Positions 38,875 to 48,000 of a DNA stretch of 64,000 bases are shown piece after piece. Source of the stretch: Fortiea sp. LEGE XX443. Its GTDB lineage: Bacteria; Cyanobacteriota; Cyanobacteriia; Cyanobacteriales; Nostocaceae. Where the stretch lies: contig NZ_JADEXZ010000017.1 of NCBI RefSeq assembly GCF_015206815.1, positions 22,382-86,381 on the forward strand. Direction: 5' to 3'. Numbering within the stretch: position 1 is the stretch's first letter; the number at the start of each line of letters is the position of its first letter. The notes under the pieces are model-generated. The model searched no databases and was not told the origin of the DNA. It saw only the letters and a list, made by a program, of their open reading frames with translations. The position numbers and the translations under genes were made by a program.

Positions 38875-40434
38875 ATGAGTGAAACCGAGCAAAAAGAGCA
38901 AAACCATACACCGATTGGGGGTGTAGAAAAAATTCGGACAATGATAGAGGGGTTTGACGATATTAGTCATGGTGGTTTACCCGTAGGGCGAACTACCTTG
39001 GTCAGCGGTACCTCTGGCACGGGGAAAACTTTATTCTCTCTTCAGTTTCTTTATAACGGAATCACCTACTTCGATGAGCCAGGAGTATTTGTTACCTTTG
39101 AAGAATCTCCCAGCGATATTATCAAAAATGCCCATATTTTTGGTTGGAACTTACAACGTTTAATTAATGAAGGCAAGTTATTTATTCTGGATGCTTCTCC
39201 CGATCCTGAAGGTCAAGATATTGTCGGTAACTTTGACCTTTCCGCATTAATTGAGCGTTTGCAATATGCCATTCGGAAATACAAGGCCAAACGAGTTTCA
39301 ATTGACTCAATCACCGCAGTATTTCAACAGTATGAAGCTGTCGGAGTGGTACGGCGAGAAATTTTTCGGCTTGTAGCCCGGCTCAAACAACTGAGTGTCA
39401 CCACCATTATTACCACCGAACGGGGTGAAGAATACGGGCCTGTGGCATCTTTTGGAGTCGAAGAATTTGTTTCGGATAACGTGGTAATAGTGCGGAATGT
39501 ATTAGAAGGGGAGCGTCGTCGTCGCACGACGGAAATCCTCAAGTTACGCGGTACAACCCACATGAAAGGTGAATATCCTTTTACAATTACCAATGCCGGA
39601 GTCAACATCTTCCCCTTGGGAGCAATGCGCTTAACTCAAAGGTCTTCTAATGTCCGCGTTTCTTCGGGGGTTAAAACGCTAGATGAGATGTGTGGTGGTG
39701 GTTTCTTCAAAGATTCGATTATTTTAGCAACAGGAGCTACTGGTACAGGTAAAACACTACTTGTGAGTAAATTCATTCAAGAAGGTTGTATCAAAGGTGA
39801 ACGCGCAATTTTATTTGCTTATGAAGAATCACGCGCTCAACTATCACGCAATGCTTACTCTTGGGGAATTGATTTTGAGGAATTGGAACATCAAGGTCTA
39901 CTCAAAATCATTTGTACCTATCCCGAATCAACTGGCTTAGAAGATCATTTGCAAATTATTAAGTCAGAAATTGCTGATTTTAAACCGGCAAGAATTGCCA
40001 TTGACTCACTTTCAGCCTTAGCGAGAGGAGTGAGTAATAATGCTTTTAGACAGTTTGTGATTGGTGTAACCGGTTATGCCAAGCAAGAAGAAATTACTGG
40101 TTTTTTTACCAACACAACTGACCAATTTATGGGATCTCATTCAATTACTGATTCCCATATTTCTACAATTACTGACACAATTTTGATGTTACAGTACGTA
40201 GAAATTCGTGGTGAAATGTCGCGGGCAATTAACGTATTTAAAATGCGAGGTTCGTGGCACGATAAGGGAATTCGTGAGTATAATATTACGGCTGACGGGC
40301 CAGAAATTAAAGATTCTTTTCGGAATTATGAAAGAATTGTCAGTGGTGCGCCTACCCGCGTTAGCGTCGATGAAAAGGCGGAACTTTCTCGTATAGTCAA
40401 ACGTTTTGAAGACAAACAGAGTTCCGATTCCTAA
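38875..40434 (+). CDS. kaiC: Circadian clock ATPase/kinase KaiC
   Basis: A 519-aa protein, the same length as Synechococcus KaiC, with two RecA-like domains. The CI Walker A is GTSGTGKT at residues 45-52, and the CII Walker A is GATGTGKT at 287-294. The autophosphorylation pair is Ser430-Thr431 in HISTITDT (Ser431/Thr432 in Synechococcus). The C-terminal A-loop region continues to SELSR-like ELSRIVKRFED. The hexamer is the core oscillator with KaiA and KaiB encoded just upstream on the same strand. All key residues that I checked are present. Confidence 0.98.
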   Translation: MSETEQKEQNHTPIGGVEKIRTMIEGFDDISHGGLPVGRTTLVSGTSGTGKTLFSLQFLYNGITYFDEPGVFVTFEESPSDIIKNAHIFGWNLQRLINEGKLFILDASPDPEGQDIVGNFDLSALIERLQYAIRKYKAKRVSIDSITAVFQQYEAVGVVRREIFRLVARLKQLSVTTIITTERGEEYGPVASFGVEEFVSDNVVIVRNVLEGERRRRTTEILKLRGTTHMKGEYPFTITNAGVNIFPLGAMRLTQRSSNVRVSSGVKTLDEMCGGGFFKDSIILATGATGTGKTLLVSKFIQEGCIKGERAILFAYEESRAQLSRNAYSWGIDFEELEHQGLLKIICTYPESTGLEDHLQIIKSEIADFKPARIAIDSLSALARGVSNNAFRQFVIGVTGYAKQEEITGFFTNTTDQFMGSHSITDSHISTITDTILMLQYVEIRGEMSRAINVFKMRGSWHDKGIREYNITADGPEIKDSFRNYERIVSGAPTRVSVDEKAELSRIVKRFEDKQSSDS

Positions 40435-40484
40435 ATTTGGTATCGTGATATATTCCTTCTTCAATTTAGTATCGTGCTATATTC
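40434..40484 (+). promoter_or_regulatory. Paired 22-bp direct repeat upstream of the tolC/hgdD-like gene
   Basis: AATTTGGTATCGTGATATATTC at about 40434 recurs as AATTTAGTATCGTGCTATATTC at 40463, an offset of 29 bases with 2 differences in 22. It lies in the 104-base kaiC-hgdD gap, 55-105 bases before the GTG start. A dimer- or multimer-binding operator is possible; it could also be a chance local duplication. Confidence 0.5.
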
Positions 40485-40538
40485 TGTGGTGAAGAAAAGG
40501 TTTCTGCCGCTAGATTGATTTTCGTGTGAGGGGATGCG

Positions 40539-42725
40539 GTGAAAGGACAACAATTATTTCATACTTTCTTACCTGGCGTAACAGCAGCGGTATTAACAAC
40601 CCAGCCCGCTTGGGCTGGAACAGTAAAGGTAAGTAGCATACAGCAAACGTCTTCTCCTAGTGTCTTGACTTTCAATGAAAGTCACAACTTGGTGGCGGAC
40701 AATACTAATATGCAACTGCCTAAAACTGCAAACCAGATTTTCCCAGATGCAGTACTTAATTCTGAGTTGAGTACATTCAATGTGCCAATTTTAAGAAATA
40801 ATAGTAACCCAGGCATCTTGACAGAAAATACTGGTGTACCGCTTACGCAAATAGCTCAGAAAAATCAAGGTAGTTTTGTCAGTTTGACACCTGCCTTAAA
40901 TTTTTCTCAAAATTCAGAACAGCATAATTCTAGTAAGATTCAAAAACGAAAGAAATTAGCTACTGTCTCTGGGCTGAAATTAAATAATACAGTTGTCAAT
41001 TTGGCTACTTCCCAACCTGTTTCTATTCAAAAAACAACAGTATCTCTATCTACGATTAAACAGCCAGCAGCGCCAAGTCCAAATTTAAAAACGCATCTGC
41101 CAGCAGTTATACAAACGGCAGTTAAGGGTGCAGGGGCAGCTAAATTGTTGGCTGTGGGAAGTTGCTCACAGCAAATGGGTTTATCCAATACTTTGTTTTT
41201 GTACTCTACAGGTTGTGAGCAGTCCAAATTGACTGGACAACTGACTGCACAAAATAACATTTCAACACCTGAGACGACCTCAACGCCAGAACGCACTGAA
41301 GTGGCGCCTGCTTCCACTACTGTGCCTAGTAATCCTGGTGCTGTCCAGACGGAGGTGGAAGCAGGCGATAATCCGGCTCCATCTGGTGCTGTAGAAGTTC
41401 CAGAAAACCTCATACCTAGTTCCAATCCCTTGCAATTTCCTACAAAAGCAGAGGACGTGACCGTTCAAGGCAATCAACCGATTACTTTAGAACAGGCTTT
41501 GGAGTTAGCACGGCGGAACAATCGGGAACTACAGATATCTGTATTGCAGCTAGAACGTAGCCGAGCAGCTTTAAGGGAAGCCCAAGCAGCCCTATATCCT
41601 AGTCTGGATCTGAATGCGGATATTACTCGCTCTCAGTCGGCTTCTGGTCAGCTTCAGGATGAGTTAAATAGAGGAGCAGGGTTAACATCTAACCAAGATG
41701 AGCCTAGTACAGGTTTTAATGGTCAAGCCCAGTTGACTTATAACATTTACACTTCCGGAAGTCGGCGAGCCGCGATCAGAGAAGCTGAGGAGCAGGTACG
41801 TTTCAGTGAGTTAGATGTAGAGCGGCAATCGGAGGAAATCCGCCTGAATGTCAGTACAGAGTATTACAACTTGCAAGGAGCAGATGAGCAAGTACGTATT
41901 GCCCAGTCAGCAGTGGAAAATGCCCAAGCGAGTTTGCGAGATGCTGAAGCCTTAGAGCGTGCTGGAGTTGGGACTAGATTTGATGTGTTGCGATCGCAAG
42001 TGCAGTTAGCAAATACTCAACAACAGTTAACTAATGCTATTTCACAGCAGCAAATTGCCCGTCGGCAGTTAGCAACTCGCTTAAGTTTGCCACAAACAAT
42101 AACTATTAGTTCAGCAGATGCTGTGCAACTAGCAGGTTTGTGGAACAGGTCATTAGAAGACAGTATCGTCCTTGCTTTTCAAAATCGTCCAGAACTACAA
42201 CAGCAATTAGCTCAACGTAATATCAGTGAACAACAGCGTCGGCAAGCATTAGCAACGAATAGGCCACAACTGAGTTTCATTGCTAACTACAACCTGCTGG
42301 ATCAGTTTGATGATAGCGTCAGCATTACGGATGGTTATTCTTTTGGGCTGAGAGCCAGCTGGAATATCTTTGATGGTGGCGCAGCACGAGCTAGAGCATC
42401 TCAGGCAAAATCTAATATCGCGATCGCCGAAACACAATTTGCCGAGCAGCGTAACCAAATCCGCTTTCAAGTAGAACAAGCTTTTTCTACCCAGCGAGCT
42501 AATTTAGATAACGTTCAAACTGCTAACACTGCTTTAGAACAAGCCAGAGAAGCTCTACGTCTGGCACGTTTGCGATTCCAAGCTGGTGTGGGAACGCAAA
42601 CTGATGTGATCAACTCAGAAACTGACTTAACAACGGCGGAAGGTAATCGAGTCACAGCCATCTTGGATTACAACCGTGCTTTGGCTCAATTACAGCGTGC
42701 AGTTACTTTCAGGTCATTTCGTTAA
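40539..42725 (+). CDS. hgdD: TolC-family outer membrane efflux protein, HgdD-like
   Basis: A 728-aa protein starting at GTG 40539, with a signal peptide ending near QPAWA (residues 1-26). A long Ser/Thr/Pro-rich region (about 27-305) precedes a TolC/OEP domain (about 315-728) with two repeats (ITLEQALELARRNNRELQIS; SLEDSIVLAFQNRPELQQQL). The C-terminal part has FQAGVGTQTDVINSETDL. In Anabaena 7120 the TolC homologue HgdD is encoded next to kaiABC and works with DevBCA to export heterocyst glycolipids, so both family and position match. It probably also serves MacAB-type pumps such as those at 1-6 kb. Confidence 0.88.
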   Translation: MKGQQLFHTFLPGVTAAVLTTQPAWAGTVKVSSIQQTSSPSVLTFNESHNLVADNTNMQLPKTANQIFPDAVLNSELSTFNVPILRNNSNPGILTENTGVPLTQIAQKNQGSFVSLTPALNFSQNSEQHNSSKIQKRKKLATVSGLKLNNTVVNLATSQPVSIQKTTVSLSTIKQPAAPSPNLKTHLPAVIQTAVKGAGAAKLLAVGSCSQQMGLSNTLFLYSTGCEQSKLTGQLTAQNNISTPETTSTPERTEVAPASTTVPSNPGAVQTEVEAGDNPAPSGAVEVPENLIPSSNPLQFPTKAEDVTVQGNQPITLEQALELARRNNRELQISVLQLERSRAALREAQAALYPSLDLNADITRSQSASGQLQDELNRGAGLTSNQDEPSTGFNGQAQLTYNIYTSGSRRAAIREAEEQVRFSELDVERQSEEIRLNVSTEYYNLQGADEQVRIAQSAVENAQASLRDAEALERAGVGTRFDVLRSQVQLANTQQQLTNAISQQQIARRQLATRLSLPQTITISSADAVQLAGLWNRSLEDSIVLAFQNRPELQQQLAQRNISEQQRRQALATNRPQLSFIANYNLLDQFDDSVSITDGYSFGLRASWNIFDGGAARARASQAKSNIAIAETQFAEQRNQIRFQVEQAFSTQRANLDNVQTANTALEQAREALRLARLRFQAGVGTQTDVINSETDLTTAEGNRVTAILDYNRALAQLQRAVTFRSFR

Positions 42726-42783
42726 TTAGTTAATGGTCATTAGTCATTAATCAATGGTCAATTGTCAATAGTTGTGAGTCTTT

Positions 42784-42850
42784 TTGACTTTAGACTATTG
42801 ACTTTAGACTATTGACTTTAGACTGTTGACTATGGACTATTGACCGTCGA
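42784..42850. repeat. Short tandem repeats of GACTATT/GACTTTA heptamers
   Basis: About nine consecutive 7-base units (TAGACTATTGACTT as a 14-base double unit) fill the gap between the tolC-like gene and the next gene. This matches the short tandemly repeated heptamers known from heterocystous cyanobacteria. Confidence 0.8.
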
Positions 42851-42856
42851 CTATTT

Positions 42857-43246
42857 ATGACTCAAGTTACATCACAAGAGATTGCCTTATTTCGTTCTCA
42901 GTTAGTAGATGATCCTGTAGCTATGGAAGCACTGGATTTGATTGAAGACTGTGAAGGAGATTTAGAAGATGCAGCCATGACACTAGCTATAAAAGCAGGA
43001 CAAGAACCAGAAAGGGCAAATGCTGAATGGTTAGACGCTTTGGCGAAAAAATGGCGTGGGGTGATTTGTGAATCAGAGTTTAGAGAAGAATTGCTCAATA
43101 ACTCTATCTTAGGGATGATGGCACACATCAAAACAATACCAACTTTCCCGAAAATTTTGGCAACACCAGTTTTAATCTATGCCTGGAAGCAAGGTGTGAA
43201 CAATTTTTGTGAACCATTGGATTCGATTAAGAAGTATGAAGTATGA
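42857..43246 (+). CDS. Conserved cyanobacterial protein of unknown function
   Basis: A 129-aa soluble acidic protein, mostly helical, with LVDDPVAMEALDLIEDCEGDL, RANAEWLDALAKKWRGVICE and GMMAHIKTIPTFPKILATPV. No catalytic motif, signal or membrane helix is visible. I recall similar proteins next to kai/hgdD in Nostocales, but no function. The ATG at 42857 follows a run of heptamer repeats, with no clear Shine-Dalgarno. Confidence 0.75.
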   Translation: MTQVTSQEIALFRSQLVDDPVAMEALDLIEDCEGDLEDAAMTLAIKAGQEPERANAEWLDALAKKWRGVICESEFREELLNNSILGMMAHIKTIPTFPKILATPVLIYAWKQGVNNFCEPLDSIKKYEV

Positions 43247-43351
43247 AGTGCGAAGTGGGAAGTTTTATCGTTCTGCCACCTGCCTTTTGACAAATGACTG
43301 ATACCCTGGTAAGTGAGGTAAAACCTTTCTCAGACAACTGTTGTTAGATAC

Positions 43352-43852
43352 ATGAATTACCTAGTTGCCGTATTATCAGACCGCATCCAAGCCGAAGCTG
43401 CTTATTTAGCTTTAGAAAAAGACAGCATTAATAGCACAATTATAGGTAGGGGTTATAAAACTGCTGACGAGTTTGGTTTAATTGATCCCAAAGAGCAAGC
43501 TAAAAAGCAAGCACAGTTGATGGCATTTTGGCTAATGCCATTTGGCTTTTTTGCAGGTTTTACCTTCAGCGTCATCACTGGTTTAGATACCTTTGCCTGG
43601 GCGGGTGAAATTGGCAATCACGTCGTTGGAGGACTACTGGGGGCTGCTAGTGGTGCGATGGGGGCTGTGTTTGTTGGTGGTGGAGTTGGGATGTTGGTGG
43701 GGAGTGGTGATGCTTTACCCTACCGCAATCGCTTAGATGCTGGAAAATACTTAATTGTGGTTCAGGGTTCTGAAACTTTAACTCGGCAAGCAACTCGGAT
43801 ATTACGTCAGTTTGAACCTGAAAATATCCAAGGTTACGCTGAAGGGAAATAA
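43352..43852 (+). CDS. Glycine-zipper-like membrane protein of unknown function
   Basis: A 166-aa protein. An N-terminal ferredoxin-like segment (LVAVLSDRIQAEAAYLALEK) is followed by a hydrophobic stretch at about 65-85 (FWLMPFGFFAGFTFSVITG) and a Gly/Ala-rich one at about 95-120 (VVGGLLGAASGAMGAVFVGG), then a short soluble end (GKYLIVVQGSETLTRQATRIL). This two-helix Gly-zipper layout suggests a small inner-membrane or thylakoid protein. It is conserved in cyanobacteria as I recall, without a known role. Confidence 0.75.
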   Translation: MNYLVAVLSDRIQAEAAYLALEKDSINSTIIGRGYKTADEFGLIDPKEQAKKQAQLMAFWLMPFGFFAGFTFSVITGLDTFAWAGEIGNHVVGGLLGAASGAMGAVFVGGGVGMLVGSGDALPYRNRLDAGKYLIVVQGSETLTRQATRILRQFEPENIQGYAEGK

Positions 43853-43882
43853 GTATGAAGTATGTAGACGCGCAGCGGTGAA

Positions 43883-43921
43883 GCAGTGCGTTGGGCGGGT
43901 TCCCCGACTTGAAGCAACTGC
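43883..43921. repeat. SDR hairpin repeat, divergent copy
   Basis: The outer stem GCAGT/ACTGC surrounds GTTGGGCGGGTTCCCCGACTT and GAAGCAA. It has the same architecture as the hairpins at 2291 and 10302 and sits between two small genes. Confidence 0.65.
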
Positions 43922-44017
43922 TGAACCCGAAGGGCTTGCCACAGGCTAGTGTGAAGTACCTTCTGCTTCTCTAATCAAAAACAAATGACAAACGACCGTT
44001 GACCATTGATCTTAATA

Positions 44018-44797
44018 ATGTTGCCACGAGAAGAACTTTTAAAGGGTGTAGAAAATCGAGATAGTGTTGCTCGCGTTATCGATCAGGCAGAGCAAGCCAT
44101 CAAAACTTGGGAAGTGGTTTTGACGGATTTTTTATCTCCTCCAGAATTGGCAGAAATTCAGCGGGTTTTCAGCCGCTTGACAGAGGTGCAGTTGCTGGCG
44201 TGGGGTGGATATCCTCAAGCTGAACGGCAAAGAATGGCGATCGCTCGTGGAGAAATCCCACTCGATCAATCACAAGTCGCTCTTGTTGTCCTGGAAATTG
44301 CGGGCAATTTTTTATTTGATACTGCCACCCACCGTGACTTTTTAGGTGCAATGTTGGGAACAGGAATTGTGCGCGAGAAGACGGGGGATATTGTTGTTCT
44401 GGGAGAACGAGGCGCACAGGTAATTGTTGCGCCAGAAATAGCAGAATTCTTAGAAATGAACCTGCAACAAGTGCGATCGGTTCCTGTGAAAACCCAGCAG
44501 ATTGACATTAGCGAGTTAAAAATTCGGGAACCGAAGAAAAAAGAATTAACTACCGTAGAGGCTTCTTTAAGATTAGATGCGATCGCCAGTGCTGGTTTTG
44601 GCATGTCTCGCAGCAAAATGGTTGATTTTATCGATGCTGGCGATGTGCGCGTTAATTGGAAGGATATTACCCAAGCAAGTTTTCAATTAAAATCCGGCGA
44701 CTTAGTTGCGATTCGCGGTAAAGGACGTTTAGAAGTTGGAGAAGTTGCGATTACTAAAAAAGACCGTTACCGTATTCAACTCACTCGATATATGTAA
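44018..44797 (+). CDS. S4-domain RNA-binding protein (photosystem II S4 / YlmH-like)
   Basis: A 259-aa protein from ATG 44018 (MLPREELLKGVENRD); an in-frame TTG at 44006 adds four residues and is less likely. The N-terminal region (about 1-175) matches the YlmH-type fold with SRLTEVQLLAWGGYPQAERQR and FLGAMLGTGIVREKTGDIV. The S4 domain (about 180-245) has RLDAIASAGFGMSRSKMVDFI and DVRVNWKDI, a typical RNA-binding loop. In cyanobacteria and plants this family is annotated as photosystem II S4 domain protein; the RNA target is not known. The 286-base gap after it holds no gene that I can see. Confidence 0.87.
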   Translation: MLPREELLKGVENRDSVARVIDQAEQAIKTWEVVLTDFLSPPELAEIQRVFSRLTEVQLLAWGGYPQAERQRMAIARGEIPLDQSQVALVVLEIAGNFLFDTATHRDFLGAMLGTGIVREKTGDIVVLGERGAQVIVAPEIAEFLEMNLQQVRSVPVKTQQIDISELKIREPKKKELTTVEASLRLDAIASAGFGMSRSKMVDFIDAGDVRVNWKDITQASFQLKSGDLVAIRGKGRLEVGEVAITKKDRYRIQLTRYM

Positions 44798-45083
44798 AAA
44801 ATGGGCATTAAATTTTATTTATGTCTCTTTTAAGGGCAGCGAAGGTCATCACGTTCTTTTCCTAATAAATGGGATACCTCAGTCATAATAAGCTAATCGT
44901 CATTTAAATTGCACCATTTTTATGGCAATCAAAGCTGCAAACCCTCTCCCTTGCTCCCTGCTCCCCTGCGGACTCAATATGCAAATTAAATGCTTAACAG
45001 CTTATGTCTCCAGTTCGACGCTCTTGTTACAGAATATTAAGTCGGACATCGCCTCATATTATACCTGTTACATTGCAACATCC

Positions 45084-48000
45084 TTAACCGTTACTGCTGA
45101 CTAATTTTTCTCCTTTGAGCATTCTAACAGCGGCTTCGAGTAAAGCTTCTTCCAGATAAGGTTTCGTGAAGTAGCCACTAGCACCAAGCTGAATAGCCAT
45201 TTGTCTGTGTTTGTCAGCACCACGCGAGGTGAGCATTGCTATCGGCAAGTGATTGAGGGTGGAGTCTTTTTGGATGCGTGATAGTAACTCCAGTCCATCA
45301 CAACGAGGCATTTCTATATCACAGAATACGATGTCGCAAGGCAACCCAGAGCGGAGTTTATCCCAAGCTTCTTGGCCGTCACGAGCCTGTTCAACGCGAT
45401 AACCTGCTTTGTTAAACGTCAGAGACAGCAACTCTCGGACTGTAATTGAGTCATCAACAATCAGCACAGTTGGATCAATTTTCTCAGCCTTAACTTCTAC
45501 AGTGTTAGGCGGAGCTTTTTGCTGCCAAGGACTGCCACCAGCATGTTTAGATATCCGTCCTTGGAAGATGTCAATAATTTCTAACACATCAGCAATTGGC
45601 ATAATTCGACCATCACCAAGAACTGTCGCACCTGCTACACCAATGGGTTTAGGTGCTGGCCCTTCAAATTGCTTAATTACAATTTCTTGTTCGCTGAGTA
45701 CGAGGTCAATTTGTAAAGCGATTAAAGTATTCCCCGATCGCACTACTACCACAGAAACTGTATCGTCATCACGAGTACCGCCGTAAACGTTACCGCGACT
45801 CAATTGGCGATTGAAGGATAACAAATCTTTCAGAGGCCGGAATGGTAGGACTGTATCGCGCCAAGAAATAAATGATTGCCCATCAGCATTATGTTGAATA
45901 TTTTTCGCGGGGATATCCAAAGTATCTTCCACTCCATCCATTGGGAAGGCAATCCGCGCTTTATCAGAAACGCAACAGAGAGCTTTACAAATACTTAGAG
46001 TGAGTGGTAGACGAATGGTGAATGTCGTTCCCTTACCAATTGCTGAATCTGTATTCACAGTGCCGCGAATTTCGCTAATCTCGGAACGGACAACATCCAT
46101 CCCCACACCACGACCAGAAATTTCGTCGGCTTGATCTTTGATACTAAAACCAGGCTGGAACAGCAGGTCATAAACTTCCATTCGGGATATGCCTCTTGCT
46201 TGCTCTGGTGTAATCATTCCGACCTTCACAGCCTTAGATTTAACTCGTTCTGAGTCAATACCTGCACCATCATCACCCACAGAAATTACAGTCTGATTAC
46301 CTTGGTGAAAGGCGCGGATTGTAATTTCTCCCACAGGCGGTTTCCTTGCGGCTTGTCGTTCTTCTGGGGTTTCGATACCATGAGCGATCGCATTATTCAA
46401 CATGTGGGTTAGTGGATCGGTGAGATGATCTAAAATCATCTTGTCAATTAAGGTATCACTACCTTCAATCACCAACTCTACTTGTTTACCGCATTTGATG
46501 GCGTTATCGCGCACACCACGCCGCAATCGGTCAATTGCCTGAGAAAACGGCACCATGCGAGCGCGTGTTAGACCTTCTTGCAGTTGAGTTGTTACCTGAC
46601 GGAATTGCCTGGCAACTCGCTCAGTTTCTTCGGTTACAAAGTCAATGTCACTCGCCGATTCCCGCACTCGCACAATCAATTCAATCATTTCTTGAGACAA
46701 GGTGTGGAACGGAGTAAACCGATCCATTTCCAGTTCGCTAAAACCCCTGTCTGTATCATGTTCTGGAGATGGGACGTGAACTTCTTTCTTGGTGCGGCTG
46801 GCCAGTAGAGAAGCTTCCAAAAGCGATCGCTCATATAACTCTTGCATTCTCGCTCCCACGTCCGACAGCTGTTGCACTTGAATTAACAAGTTATCTAGTG
46901 ACTGTCGCAGTCGTTCATGATCCTGCTCTAGGGTGTTGCGATTAACAACCAATTCCCCAACTAAATTGCTCATGTCGTCCAGTTGCTTGACTGGGACTTT
47001 CATCGTTTCTTCAAATCTGGCATTACGACGAAGGGTAGGACGAGGAGTTTTACTGGTGTTTTGTTTGACTGGTGACGCGTGAGAGATAGTTTTATCTACT
47101 TCCGCCAGCAGTTTTTCTAAATCACTAAATTCATCTTCTATCTTTGATGATGAAATAGTTTCGCTGGCAGGGTGATTATTTGCTGTTGGCGGAAATTCTG
47201 GGATGTAGGTGTTGTGAACTACTGGTGATGGCTGGTGATTATTTCCGCCGAGTAATGCTTCGAGAGCCGCAAAATCTTCGGCAGCGATCGCATTAGCATT
47301 ATTTGGTGATTCCTCACCTAATAATGCTTCTAAATCAGCAAATTCATTTTCTTGCTCAGGTGTAGTTGTGTCTTCTGTTGGCGATACAATATCTGATTCT
47401 GGGATGCCAACATCAGCATTTTCCACCTCAGCTATTGGTGTATCGGCTAATGTCTCACTAATTTCTAATAATAATTCTGGAGAATCTGCTGTTTCTCTTA
47501 ATATATCAACAGCAGCCGTCTCATTAATATTTTCATAAATTTCTAATTTTAATCCTTCCTCGTCAGCACCCATATCTGCCATTAGTGCTTCTAGACTGGC
47601 ATCTGTAGATGGGTTAAATTCGGTTAAAAATAACTCAAAATTCTCAGCAGATGTTGGTTCTGCCACTTCAGTGTTGTCAGTGTTATCTATAACTAACAAA
47701 TCATTGAATAAATCTTCAGCAACTGGTAGTTGCGAAAACTCAATAATTTCTGTTTCCGCAATTAACTCATCTAAACCGGCATCTGGTTGGCTAATGTCTG
47801 TGGCTAACAACTCATCCAATAAACCCAAGTCTGCATCTTCAATAACTACAGGTTCAGGCTCAGATGCGATCGCTTCTGTATTATTCTCAGCCGTTTCCGA
47901 AAAACTGATATCTGCAAATAAATCCAAGGAGGGATTATCTGAATTATCTAATTGAACATGGATGCCATGAATTTTTGTCTCTAAATCTGCCAAAGAAATT

